Of a stretch of DNA of 64,000 nt, positions 43,649-58,803 are shown in pieces; position 1 is the stretch's first letter, and each line of letters starts with the position of its first letter. The stretch spans positions 2,180,001 to 2,244,000 of the forward strand of contig JAVTVX010000002.1 of NCBI GenBank assembly GCA_033439265.1, in the 5' to 3' direction. The position numbers were made by a program, and so were the translations under genes. This stretch comes from Dillenia suffruticosa (taxonomy: Eukaryota > Streptophyta > Magnoliopsida > Dilleniales > Dilleniaceae). The notes under the pieces were generated by a model. The model did no database searches and had not been told where the DNA came from. It was given only the letters and a program-made list of their open reading frames with translations.

Positions 43649-45517
43649 TCAAGTATGACCTCCACCATCACCATCATCATCATCATCATCAAAAAAATCA
43701 TCACCCTCATCACCAACACCCTCATCACCATCGCAAGCATTATCAGGAGGAGAAATAGAAGGGGGAATCTGATTTGGAGCGGAGAATAACTGAAGATGCT
43801 GCATGATTAACATTTGTTGCGTGCGGACCTCGTGCAATTCTTGCATGTGCTTTGCTTGAAGTTCACTGAATGTCTGATCTCTTTTCAGTAGCAAGTTCTT
43901 CAATTGGCTCACCTCTTCATTCAATTGATTTATTTGTGCTCTAACTGCTGGTGGTGTGGAAGAAGATAAACCGGCGTTTTTGTATGTTCTGCTCAAAGAA
44001 CCTAGCCCAACTACTCTACTCCCTTTTCGTCCACCAGTCACCTCAAGCCATGTATTCATGTTATCAACAGATGGCTCAGATCCGCCAGCATCATCACTAG
44101 CACTCGAATTTCTACATGCTAGCTCGTCATATTTCTCCTACATTGTCATGACAACAATTAAAATAAAATTACAATAACATTATAATTCAAACACATAATC
44201 AAGGAAAATAAATAATTTTGTAACATAAATCATGACACCATATAGGATCTAAATTATGAACATTCATATTAACATTAAATAAGTTGAAATTTGAGGAAAA
44301 AAAAGTAAAAGAGAATGTGTAGCAAGTAATTCATTAGAAATCAAAGAATCAAGTCAAAAATAAAAATAAACTTGGGAGAGACTAACATAAAGAAATCATC
44401 TTCATACATCGTTATGATATTCTCAACATAAAATATTCATATCAACATTGAAAATGTAGATAAAGTAATTGGAAAAATTGAAATTACAAACCTTAATTGC
44501 TCTAGCTCTCTCCCCACTCCAAGTCTTGTCTTTTTTCTGAAATGTGCGCGTGAAAGTATCTATGAATGAAGGCTCGGTCCCTATTTCCTTTGCCTAAAAT
44601 AAAAAAACACTATTACAATTAATGATATACTTTAAAGTAGATAAAAAAAATTAATATTTGTATAAAATTACCAATCTATTTCTATGTTCACCGATAGTGA
44701 TCGAGCCTCCCGCATACGTCGCAGACGATTCCCCTGAATTATAAGATCGATTTTTTTTATTTTGCTCACTCCTTCGTTGACTCTCCTCTGATTCCCAAAA
44801 ATTAAGAATCCTGCCCCAATTTTGCTCGGTGATGCAGTTGGGCTTTTTTGCATGTCTCTTTGCATGATTTAAAACGTGTCGAATGTGATCGCCACATTTT
44901 TTCTTCCAAATCCTTCTTACTTCCAATTCTTCAGTCTCGTCCCAAGTGAATACTCGCTGCAATGGAAAGCAAGCAATAACTTATAAAGCTATTAACTTCA
45001 TTTCATATATAAACTGATTGGGATAACTTACCTTAAACTCGTTCCACCATAGTTCTTTTGTTTCATCCGGAGTGCTTGTGTAAGACATCGAAGCCCCTCC
45101 CCAATGATTATTCACAATTCTATTCAGCTCGTGAATAACATGTACAGAATTTGTAAATCTATCGTAATGTTTCAAACAAACAATGTTAAATAAATATGAT
45201 AGTTAAAAGAAGAAATTAATTCATAAATAAAAAAAATAATACATCTAAAAATTTAAAATTTTAGTACTTACGAATCTCCATATGGGGCTATTATCTCTCG
45301 ATTGTCTTCTCTATCGGCATGCAACTGTTCCACCGAAGGGACTGCTGAAGGTACATTGCTAGCGATGTGTTGAGAGTGTGAAGGGCCTGCAATAGAAGGG
45401 GGAGGCGAAGGTACGTTGCCGGCAAGGGAATGCGATTGCGAAGCTGCCGAAGCGGACTGCGATGGTGAAGAGCGTGAATTTCCATCCGAATTGCGTCTAT
45501 GGCCGCCACGTCGAAAC
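43649..45517 (-). CDS. TNPA-like CACTA-encoded protein (plant transposase, Ptta/En/Spm family)
   Basis: Exons I can join in phase on the minus strand: 45517-45272, ~45159-45032, 44956-44672, 44593-44492, 44137-43649 (TGA). Junctions are GT-AG. The product has a Ser/Pro-rich N-terminal part, a region with WWNEFK, FTWDETEELEVRRIWKKK and QNWGRILNFWES typical of the Ptta/En/Spm family, a basic segment, a probable coiled coil (QINQLNEEVSQLKNLL) and a very acidic C-terminus with runs of Asp. In the family such proteins bind subterminal repeats and assist transposition. I cannot see an ATG in the first exon, so the 5' end, and whether it shares a promoter with the transposase as in En/Spm, are unresolved. 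Confidence 0.65.
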
Positions 45518-45866
45518 TGTCAACCATATTACAATTTAAACCAAAAAATATAAATTGCATATTCATCATATACCTAATTAAGAATATGAATAAACTTATC
45601 ATATTTAATTTGATAAATTATTTCCGACGAAACAAGGTACCAATATGTGAAGAAATTTTCTTGAATGACCTATACAAAAAAAAAGATAGTATATTAACAA
45701 ATTCAATATATAAATTTAAGAATAAGAATGTAAATAAACAAAAATTTTTTTTAAGAAATTTGCAAAAAATACGTGTCGACTAACTTACCCACTTAAAAGA
45801 AATATATTATCATATATCAAGAAAAATATCTGAAATTTATTATATGAAGAGAACAAAATTTACCCG

Positions 45867-48800
45867 TCAACAAAAATCATAATCGTCATTGTCATCCTCA
45901 TCGTCATCATGCGTCTCCAAATTAGACTCTTCAACATCATTTTCATCATCCTCTTCATTATCTTCATCAGAATCCCCATCCTCATCATTTGTCTCAAAAT
46001 TAGATTCTTCATCATCTTCTTCATGAATTTCACTTGCATCCACATCTATCACTACTCCGCTAGGATCTCGTAACGTAGGAATATTATATTCCTCGGTCTG
46101 AACTGTATTGACAACTTGCTCTTGTTGATATGCTGTTTCTTCCCAATGTTCTTCAATTTTTTTCCGTGCTTTCGTTTTAAAAACAGCCCACCAATCAATT
46201 TTGTCACGTTTGAAACTAGGATATGAAGCATAAAATACTTGAATCGCTTGTTGTGCCAACACAAATGGTTCATATCTTTTATACAATTTTTTATGATTTA
46301 TTTCAACCAAATTAAACTGTGGATGCACTTTCATCCATTTCACAGGATCAAACCAGCGACACATAAATAAAACAACCCGTAATGCTGGACCAGGGTACTC
46401 TACCCAACGATTTCATCCAACAAACCATAAAAATCATTTTGACCTCCACCATCATTGGATGACTGAACGCAAACTCCACTATTCATTGTCGTTTTGCCCA
46501 CTCCATATTCTTCAGTATGAAATTTATACCCGTTTATAAAATAGGATGGCCAAGTTCGTACCATTGCTTTTGGACCCCATGACAGATGGATTAACAATTC
46601 TTGCTGAAGTTGAGCTTGATTATCATGGACCTAAAGTTAAGTAAATATGTTAAAATATTTTAACATAAAATTTTAAATAATTGATAGTGAACTTACATAT
46701 TTTTTGAACCATGGTGCAAATTCTTCATCGCAGTAACGATCAAACTCATGTCTCGAAAGTTGAGAATATACGTTTTGGAAAATTCTACCATCAAAGGAAA
46801 TAATATTTATCACACATAATGTACGACATAAGAAATATATAAAATAAAAAATATACACTCACTCGAAAAATGGTGTCACTTCTGGACAGTTCAGTAAAAT
46901 ATATGTGTGGGCTGCCCTCCATTCTTGATCAGTTAAATATCTACGCTTACATGATCCACTTGGTCGACCAAGGTAGTTAAAAATTGAGAATGAATTCTCA
47001 TTTGGATCAATAGAACCCTCATCATTTCTTCCCGGTCTCCGCCTCTTGCACTGAACGTGAGGCTCAAAATAATATGATGCAAACGTTGTTACTTCCTCCA
47101 CAATATATGCATTGACAATAGAGGCTTCAACACGTGCCTTATTTTTAACTTTCTTCTTCAAATGATATAGGAATCTAATTGTAATAAAACAAAATGTTTT
47201 AGAAATTTATATATAATGAAATTACGAAATTTATATGCCTTCATAACGAAGAAAAAAAGATGAAAACTCACCTTTCAAATGGATACATCATCTAAATTGG
47301 ACAGGACCTCCAACTTTCGCCTCATATGGCAAGTGAACCAAAAGATGTTCCATGGAATCAAAAAATGACGGGGGAAAAATCCTTTCTAAATTACACAAAA
47401 TTATTGGGATCTCTCTCTCAAACATCTCCATGTGTGAATGTTTCAACACTGTCGAGCAAATATCATGAAGAAAAATACTTAGCTCCGTAATGGCACCCCA
47501 AACAAAATTCGGTAAGAGTTCCTTAAAAGCAATAGGAATTAATCTTTCCATAAATATATGGCAATCATGACTTTTCAAACCAATTAACTTGCATTCCTTT
47601 AAATCGACACATCTTCCAAGATTTGAGACATAACCATCAGGAAATCTCAATGATTTCAACCATTCACAAACAAGCCGTCTCTGATCCTTATTCAATGTAT
47701 AAACTGCCTTTGGTTTTGGTCCCCTACTACTTTCATCGACATCAAGAGTGGGTCGTTTACAAATGAGTCGCATATCTTTTCTTGCATTCAAGTTGTCTTT
47801 CGTTTTCCCAGTGATATCCATCACTGTATTTATCAGATTATCAAAGACATTCTTCTCGATATGCATTACATCGAGATTATGATGAACCAACAGTGTCTTC
47901 CAATACGGTAAATCCCAAAATAAACTTCGTTTCGTCCATTTATGCGAATGTCCATAGCCATATGTTGTACCATGTGGCTCTTCAATAACAGATGGAAAGT
48001 TAATGACTCTATGCCAAATTTGTTCACCGGTTAATCTCAGTGGAGGAGGTGTTCTTTCATTTCTATTCTTAGTGAATTCATCTTTATTTCTTCTGAATTT
48101 ATGATTTAACGGTAAAAATTGTCTATGGCAATCAAAATAACTTGCTTTCTTCCCATGTTTCAATCTGAATGATTTTGATCTCTCCAAACAAATTGGACAT
48201 CCTAAAATCCCTGCGGTACTCCATCCTGATAACATACCATACGCAGGAAAATCATTAATGGTCCAAAGAAGAGCAGCCTTCATTACAAACGTCTGATTAG
48301 TATGAACATCATATGTAGGAACACCTTCATCCCATAGTTGTTTCAACTCCGCAATCAATGGTTGCATGTAAACATCTATTAATTTCTTTGGGTTTTGCGG
48401 GCCAGGCACAACCAATGTTAAAAACATATACGGTGCCTTCATACACATACCGGGTGGAAAATTATACGGAGTTAAGATAACTGGCCAACATGAATAATTT
48501 CGTCCTGATTTACCAAATGGTGCAAATCCATCAGCACAAAGACCTAATCTAATATTTCGAGTCTCTCTCGCGAACTCATGATATGTTCTATCAAAATATT
48601 TCCACGCTTCTGCATCTGAAGGATGACACATTAACCCCTCTTCTGTTTCATGATTTGCATGCCAGGTCATGTGTTTAGCTGTGGCCTCAGATGCATAAAG
48701 TCTTTGTAACCTAGGAGTTAAAGACAAATAAAACATTTGTCTGTATGATTTACGCTGCTGAGTACGACCCGACCTCCGATAATTCTTGTATCTACTTTGA

Positions 48801-49624
48801 TTACAGAATTTACAAAATTCTGCTTCTTTGTCATCTCCCCAAAATAGCATACAACCATCTCTGCAAACATCTATTCTCTGTACTGGAAGACCTAATTCTT
48901 TCACAAGCTTTTTCATACTATAGAAGTCATTGGGCATAATATGATCACGCGGCAATACTTCTCCAATAACTTGAACAAAATCATTAAAACAATTCTCAGA
49001 CACATTATGCTCTGCCTTGACATTCAACAATCTTGCGGTTAGAGATAGTTTCGTATGGCTATCACAACCAGCCCACAAAGGTTCATCTGCAGCTCTTAAG
49101 ACTTCCTGAAATTGGAGAGATGATTCATTTGACAGATTTTGATCAACATCTACTACTTCTACCTCCTCCAATGGTGATGCATAACTAGTATACCCATATT
49201 CAAATGTTGGAACAAAACTAGAACTTGCAGCGCTTGGATCAGGAAAAAAATTCGGACCCACTGCATCAATTACCATCCTCTGATACGGATTCAATTGTTC
49301 ATAATAACTCCGATCCCCACTAACTGAGAATTGTCTATTTCGTCCATACTCTTCATCAGAAATGAATGGTTCACCATGGCATGTCCAATTATAGTAATTC
49401 GGGGTAAAACCAACTCTACAAAGATGTTCCCTAACTTTATCACACTCCAAAAATTTACCATTCCGACACCTTCTACACGGACACCTTAGCTTATTCGCAT
49501 CCATAAAATCAACTTGAGTACAAGCAAAATGTAAAAATTGCTCCAACCCAAATATAAATTCATCAGTTAAACCCCGACGATCAGATAAGTTTTTCTTATA
49601 CATCCAACTTCTTTCGTTCTGCAT
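45867..49624 (-). pseudogene. TNP2-like CACTA transposase, frameshifted
   Basis: The main exon starts at ATG 49624 (MQNERSWMYKK) and runs to a TGA at 47288. It holds the transposase-associated N-terminal domain (~3-85, with CPCRRC), the TNP2/transposase_21 core (LGLCADGFAPFG near 361-372; LDVMHIEKNVFDN near 580) and the start of DUF4218. The frame breaks because QFR should be followed by WMYPFER but one G is missing (~47290). Downstream exons continue the domain: ~47178-46859 (LKKKVKNKARVEASI), ~46815-46697 (SRHEFDRYCDEEFAPWF), ~46632-46400, then, after a second 1-nt deletion near 46402, a DUF4216-like segment (FMCRWFDPVKW, YEPFVLAQQAIQVFY) with an acidic tail ending at 45867. It would supply the catalytic function; this copy is broken unless the losses are sequencing errors. 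Confidence 0.85.
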
Positions 49625-49639
49625 TTTCCCTGTCTCCAA

Positions 49640-50280
49640 ATTTAAACTTTTTGAAATATTAATAAGAATTCAAATAAGATTTACAAACAAAACTACTAAA
49701 TCATCATAAGTAATATAATCAATATTTCAAACTAAAATCATATAACAATAAACAAGAACGTTTATTGTACAAAAATGAAATGATCATAAATACAAAGATT
49801 AATTTCACAAAAATTAAATATAATAATAAATAATATTATAAACTTATTTAATATAAAACAAAATAACTAAATTATTACAATAACATTAAATATTATAATA
49901 AAATAAAATAAATTATCAAATATTAAACATTTAACAACATTGATTATTTAACAAATCCATATAAGATTTAATATAAACTACTGAGTATTGTTAATCACAA
50001 ACATCTCATAATCATTTATCACATAAAATTTACTATTAATTACATTTTAACATCATTAGAGTACAAACTAAAACAATTATCACCACCAATTAATAACTCA
50101 CCGATAGAGTCTGATATCAACACCAGTAACAGCTTCCAATCCAAAAAGTCGATAACCGCAAAACCTAACACATAAAAAAGGATTTATAAATAACTAATAA
50201 GTTAGTTAAAACAATATTATAAAAAAATCTTTTAAATAACATTTCTCACAAATTTAAATAATACAATTCAAACTACATTG
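49640..50280. other. AT-rich stretch upstream of the transposase frame
   Basis: Very A/T-rich sequence between the transposase ATG and the GC-rich block, likely intron or 5' leader of the transposase transcript. A short less AT-rich piece near 50100-50170 could be a leader exon. No coding evidence. Confidence 0.45.
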
Positions 50281-50925
50281 CTTTTTGTACGGGACCTGTC
50301 CCATTGGGCCGGGCCGGGTCGAATGGGCCTGGCCCAGTCCAATGGGCCACGATGGGAAGCCAGGGGCCATCGTGGCCCATCGCGCAGCAGGGACGCAACA
50401 AGGGCTGCGCGGCACCTTCCCGCGTCGGGGCCGCGCAGCCACTGCTACCCCTTCGCGCGGCGGAGGCGCAAAAAGGGACAGCGGCCCCTTCCCGGGGAAG
50501 ACGCGCAAAGGGCCCAGCGGCCCCTTCGCGCGTCTGGGCCTCGAAGGGGCTGCAGGCCCTTCGCGCAGCAGGGCCGCGCAGCCCCGCAGCGCAGCCGGGC
50601 CGCGCAGGACGCAGCGCAGCGGGGCCGCGCAGCATGGCCGCGCCCCAGGGCCGCGCAGCCCGGCCGCGCAGCAGGGCAGCGCAGCCCCTGCCGCGCAGCA
50701 GGGCAGCGCAGCCACTGCAGCGCAGCCCCTGCTGCCCTGCTTCGCGGCGGAGGCGCAAAGGGGACAGCGGCCCCTTTGCGCCTCTGGGCAGCGAAGGGGC
50801 GACGGCCCCATTGGCCGTCTCGGCAGCGAAGGGGCGACGGCCCCTTCGCGCACCTGGGCAGCGCAGGGGAGGCAGCGCCTTCGTGCACCTCGCCCTTCAT
50901 GGATCTGCAATAAAAAACTCAGATC
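50281..50925. repeat. GC-rich degenerate repeat block inside the CACTA element
   Basis: An abrupt change to very GC- and CpG-rich DNA made of degenerate tandem words such as GCCGCGCAGC, GGGGCGACGGCCCC and GCGCAAAGGG. Because TA dinucleotides are almost absent, four to five frames stay open for 150-285 codons. I regard those as artefacts. By position (upstream side of the transposase gene) it recalls the GC-rich first-exon control region of maize En/Spm; that comparison is inference. Confidence 0.75.
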
Positions 50926-51072
50926 CGGCGGCTGGCCGCCGGATCTGCCGTCTACGGCCAAGAGAGAGAATGAGAGAGAGAGATTACCTAACACTATCGT
51001 AGATCCGGCATCCCTTCCGCCATCCCTTCGCAGTACCCCTTCGCGGCTGCTCTTCACAAACGAGATGAACCC

Positions 51073-51074
<2 letters not shown>

Positions 51075-51126
<52 letters not shown>

Positions 51127-51140
51127 GAGTGAGTGTGTGT
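51075..51140. repeat. GA microsatellite
   Basis: GAGA tract of ~40 bp followed by GT-rich sequence, between the GC-rich block and the palindrome array. Open frames through it on both strands are not credible genes. Confidence 0.9.
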
Positions 51141-51174
51141 GAAAAATATCTTGGATTTTGCTTCAAAATCCAAG

Positions 51175-52040
51175 TTGTCCCAAAATTCGTCCCTGATTCA
51201 GGGACGAAATATTTTTTCGTCCCTGATTTAGGGACGAATTTTTTTTTGTCCCGAAATTCGTCCCTGATGCAGGGACGAATTATTTTTTCGTCCCTGTTTC
51301 AGGGACGAATTAGTTTTTCGTCCCTGATACAGGGACGAATTATTTTTTCGTCCCTGATTCAGGGACGAATTATTTTTTCGTCCCTGATTCAGGGACGAAT
51401 ATTTTTTTCGTCCCTGATTCAGGGACGAATTTTTTTTTCGTCCCTGTTTCAGGGACGAATTATTATTTCGTCCCTGTTTCAGGGACGAATTTTTTTTTCG
51501 TCCCTGATTCAGGGACGAATTTTTTTTTCGTCCCTGATTCAGGGACGAATTTTTTTTTCGTCCCTGTTTCAGGGACGAATTATTATTTCGTCCCTCTTTC
51601 AGGGACGAATTTTTTTTTCGTCCTTGAATCAGGGACGAATTTTTTTTCGTCCCTGATTCAGGGACGAATTATATTTTCGTCCCTGTTTCAGGGACGAATT
51701 TATTTTTCGTCCCTGAATCAGGGACGAATTATTTTTTCGTCCCTGATTCCGGGACGAATTATTTTTTCGTCCCTGATTCAGGGACGATTTTATTTTTCGT
51801 CCCTGATTCAGGGACGAATTTTTTTTTCGTCCCTGTTTCAGGGACGAATTATTATTTCGTCCCTCTTTCAGGGACGAATTTTTTTTTCGTCCCTGATTTA
51901 GGGACGAATTATTTTTTCGTCCCTGTTTCAGGGACGAATTTATTTTTCGTCCCTGAATCAGGGACGAATTATTTTTTCGTCCCTGATTCCGGGACGAAAT
52001 TTTTTTCCCTCCCTGAAGCCGGAACGAATATCTTTTTCGT
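51175..52040. repeat. 30-bp palindromic tandem repeat array (about 28 units)
   Basis: Units read TTCGTCCCTGATTCAGGGAC followed by GAATTATTTT. The core TTCGTCCCTG/CAGGGACGAA is an inverted repeat with a 3-nt centre, joined by a variable A/T spacer. Period is 30 bp almost throughout, with one 29-bp unit near 51630-51655. Variant order repeats at ~240 and ~269 bp, showing block duplication within the array. Since 30 is a multiple of 3, one frame per strand stays open with a ten-residue repeat (for example SSLIQGRIFF); I do not consider these proteins. The array belongs to the right subterminal part of the CACTA element. Confidence 0.92.
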
Positions 52041-52465
52041 CCTATCTCAACTATATTAACATGGTTTTTCAAGTCAAAATTGAAGGAAAAATATTGAAAG
52101 CAATCAAACAATATCGAGTCTAGTATTTTTGATTAACTGAAAGATATGATTTATTCTTACGCTTTCTTATTCAAAAGCATAATACCTTAACTACCAGTTC
52201 TAATAGAGCTAATCTGATCACATATCACAAAATGTACATTGTAAAGAAGGGAATGAGAGTGAATTATATGCCTTTTGCAGTGGGAAGAGTAGAGAGTTTA
52301 TAGAGTGTAGATTGGAATAAATTCAGATCGTAAAGGGGCTTGAAAAAGACCCGATAAATGAAAAATAGATCTTTGTTCAAATAGATTTATACGCATATTC
52401 TGTTTTTCAACATGGCCAAGAATTTGTCATGGGAGAGATGGTTTTTAATTTTTATTATTTTTATA
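52041..52465. other. spacer between palindrome array and right subterminal repeats
   Basis: About 425 bp of AT-rich unique sequence with no repeat of the GACGAA type and no coding potential. It is followed by a near-copy of the sequence that precedes the array. Confidence 0.55.
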
Positions 52466-52935
52466 TGAAATATCTTCACTTTTGCTTCAAAAACAAATTT
52501 GTCCCAAAATTCGTCCCTGATTCAGGGACGAATATTTTTTTCGTCCCGAATTTAGGGACGAATTTCGTTTTCGTCCCAAATTTAGGGACGAATATCGTTT
52601 TCGTTCCTATTTTTGGGATGAATTTATTTTTCGTCGCAAATTTAGGGACGATTTTTTAAATTCGTCGCAAAGTTTGCGACGTATTTTGAAATTCGTCACA
52701 AATTTAGCGACGAAATATTTTTTCGTCCCAAATTTGCCACGAATTTTGCTTCAAATAAATTTCGTCACAAATTTGCGACGAATTTTGTAACGAAAAAGTT
52801 TTTAGTTGCTAAATTTGCGACGAAAATATTTTTGTTGCTAAAATTATGGCTAATTTGTGACGATAACATTTTTTGTTGCTAAATTTGTTGCAGATTTGCG
52901 ACGAATATGTTTCGTCGCTAAAGTTCGTCGCTAAA
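52466..52935. repeat. right subterminal repeat region of CACTA
   Basis: It begins with a near-copy of the pre-array sequence at ~51142-51218 (TTTTGCTTCAAAA, TTGTCCCAAAATTCGTCCC). Then come GGGACGAA-type inverted units (52510-52650), then GCGACGAA-type words (52650-52930) similar to the left end. These are presumed binding sites of the element's own DNA-binding protein. Confidence 0.8.
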
Positions 52936-52954
52936 TTCCGCTTTTTTTGTAGTG

Positions 52955-55707
52955 GATAAACATGTTAATTAATTACTCAGCAAAGAGAAGAGTTTTATTA
53001 CGTCAATTTGATTTGAACTGAATTTATCAAATCTGATATAATTATCTGATAATTTATTAAAAAAGAGTTTTATTACATGACTTTGACTAGAAAAAGTATG
53101 CTAATAATACGTCTATTCAATTTTAACCACACGTCCAAAATTCTTAATATAACAATAATTTTAATTGTTTTATAATAAATTAATTTTTTTATAACAAAAT
53201 TTTTAATCTAATTAAGAAATATTGTAATAATAAGATAGCAGAAGTGGATTGAGTTAAATTAAAGATTTTTAAATACAAAATCAAGTCAAAAACAATCTCA
53301 ACAAGCAAGTAGCATTTTCCAATAACAGGACTGCCATGGAAGAGAAAAGAATGAGATTCCTGCACTAAACTAAAAAAGATTAAGCGGATGAAATGATGTT
53401 TTAGTTAAGTGAGTAGACCAAATTTGGGGGAAGCTGGAGAGTCCAAGAGTCATGAATGCCAACCTTCATCATGGCCTGAGGGTCCACCCTGAACCCTAAA
53501 AATGCTTATGATCTGATGGTCAAATGGATCAATGGTTAATGGAAATTGCACCCATTTTAATCATAATTTGCAATTCTTAATTATCTTTTTTTTTTTTGGG
53601 GTAAGCTAAAACCAAGATATCTGTAATATTATTTTTCTTGTAAAAATTTCGAATACAACTCATTCTCACGTACTTAAAAAGTAGATATATATATGCAATG
53701 GACCATTAAAGCGGATTGGGATTTAACGATCGTGGAAAATATAGCCATATAGATCTCTTTTTTGATAAATCAAAATCTCATGTGGTGGTCTTTTGAGGAA
53801 ATCCGTGAGTATGACAAGGAAAATGAAAAGTTGTGGATCTTGGGATTCCTTTTTTTTTTTTTTTTTTTTTCCTCAGCAACTTTTTTTGTGTCGACTTGTT
53901 TGAAATTTGAAATCTTGAAAAACACCCTTCCTAATATATGGACTAAAGACATTTCTAGATGATGGTAGATGCAATGAATTTCAAAATCTGAGGTTCAAAT
54001 TCATTTGGATTGCAGAAAAATAAAGACTAAAAGTGTAAATATAATATAAAAATTTTTATATAAATATTAATTATTTACTAAAAATAATAGATAGTTATAT
54101 TTTATAATAAAAATTTAAAATGATCAAATATATAATTATTAATTATAAAATAAATAATATAAAAATTATAATTATAATTAAATAAATAAATTATTCATTA
54201 AATATGAAAAAATGTATAAATATAAAAAAATAATTTTTTTTTTTATTTTAAAAATTAAAAAAAAAACATTTGTTTGGAGAAGTTTCATGGTCATTAGGTT
54301 AGGAGAAGATCCATTAATGATGATTAATTATGCCAACCGTTCTATTTAAGGGCCCATTTCATCTTTTAACAATGATCTCAACAAGGAAAAGTAGCAAATA
54401 ATGTGTGAAAATGAAAGATACTAATATTTTGATCCGTGCTAATATTATTTTTTGAATATTATTACGAGTGTATCATTAACATATAATTTGAGTTAATAAT
54501 AAATTTTAAATAGTTCATTATTATTTAAAGTTATGATTTGATTTATTTTATTTCAATTGATTGGATGAATTGAACTGCGTAAAAAATTAAAAAAAAAAAA
54601 TCATTTACTAGATGGTGTCCGGGATATTAAGGAGAATCAAAGATTATCTTAGTTGGGACGAATTTTATGTTTTGGGGATGAAGGAAAGGCACAATAACAA
54701 GTTATTGATAGCACCTGCTTCCAAAATTCAAAGGGTACTTTACCATGTGCAACTTTTGCAACTTTACAAAGAGAGAGAGAGGTCATTTTCGTTTCCTTTT
54801 ATCTGAGGTGAAGGAATCCTCCGCTGATCTACCTTCTATGCTGACAAACAATTAATCCACAACGACCATGGCCATCCGCATTAAATTAAGAAAAAGGGGA
54901 ATAACAATCCAATCCATTTTTGCCTTCGAGAGAGGGACCCATCTGAGCTGTCTGTAGCCAAAAAATGTGAACCAGTTAAGGTCCTACCGATTAAAAAAAC
55001 TAGAACATCTACCCTGGATTTGGCCTAATTTTGCTTATTGTATCTGACAGTTCTAGCCCTTCTGAGGGATAAATATCTCAATTTTCTTGAAGATTATAAC
55101 AACCATCCATTTGTAGATGCACAATTTGTTTCATCCTATGATGTACTAATACATACAGCAGATATAATATGATAAGAATACCTTAATACAATCAACTGCA
55201 AATTACATTGTTCCATTGTCTGGAGGATGTATATGATAAACATATTGTAAAGCAGCTCATTTTCGACTTGGGTTTTATTTATGGGGTTTAAAATGTCTCT
55301 TGGGCCATGGTACATCTGCCAAACGCGTTTTCTTTTAAAGGGATTCTTTCTTAATTTGAAACAAACAATATGAAAGTGGGTACAAGAAACTTTTTCTTTT
55401 CTCTGCAAGGACTTTCATCTGACTGCTGAACTGAACTTTAGCAGAGAATTCAATTTATATATGCAGCATGAAGGCCAGGAAGTTTCCTCTTGTTCATTGA
55501 AAAGCTTTCTGTGCAGTACAATTTTTGAACATGATCTGTCTATTGCTCATTTACAAATTCCTTCATGTCGTAGAAAAACTGCAAAATTTACACCAAAAAA
55601 ATGCACCATTTCTCTCTCTATAATATACGGAAAGAATGATATAGATTGTTTAGATGGACCTGCGACGAAAGATTAACAAGAGATGGCACATGACATGTAT
55701 TCATCTT
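52955..55707. other. intergenic region between CACTA and gene 7
   Basis: Nothing coding is supported. It holds a T run (~23 T near 53850-53872), very AT-rich sequence at 54000-54270, a G/A-rich stretch near 54760-54785 and, at the right end, the probable 3' UTR of gene 7. Short open frames near 54612-54806 and 55136-55408 lack recognised domains. Confidence 0.55.

Positions 55708-58803
<3,096 letters not shown>

Larger units (their letters stand above)
42784..52954. mobile_element. complete CACTA (En/Spm-type) DNA transposon, 10.17 kb
   Basis: The element begins CACTACAAAAAAAG at 42784 and ends with its exact reverse complement at 52941-52954. It is flanked by the 3-bp target duplication GAT (42781-42783 and 52955-52957), as expected for CACTA elements. 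Inside, from left to right: subterminal repeats (42800-43370), a TNPA-like gene and a TNP2-like transposase, both on the minus strand, a GC-rich block (50281-50925), a GA microsatellite, a 30-bp palindrome array, and right subterminal repeats (52500-52935). The transposase frame has two single-base deletions, so the copy is probably not autonomous now, but its ends look intact. Confidence 0.95.

Noticed and set aside
43649-43690. Possible trinucleotide (CAT) expansion
   Set aside because: It codes for the acidic Asp-rich tail of the TNPA-like protein; similar acidic tails occur in the neighbouring transposase, so it is probably just coding bias.
50254-51142. Long overlapping open frames (150-285 codons) on both strands in the GC-rich block
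   Set aside because: Four to five frames are open at once because the sequence is GC-rich and nearly lacks TA. The translations are Ala/Arg/Pro-rich repeats without domains.
51129-52111. Open frames of 175 and 160 codons with a ten-residue repeat
   Set aside because: The DNA repeat is 30 bp, a multiple of three, so any stop-free unit stays open on both strands. No start context or homologue supports a protein.
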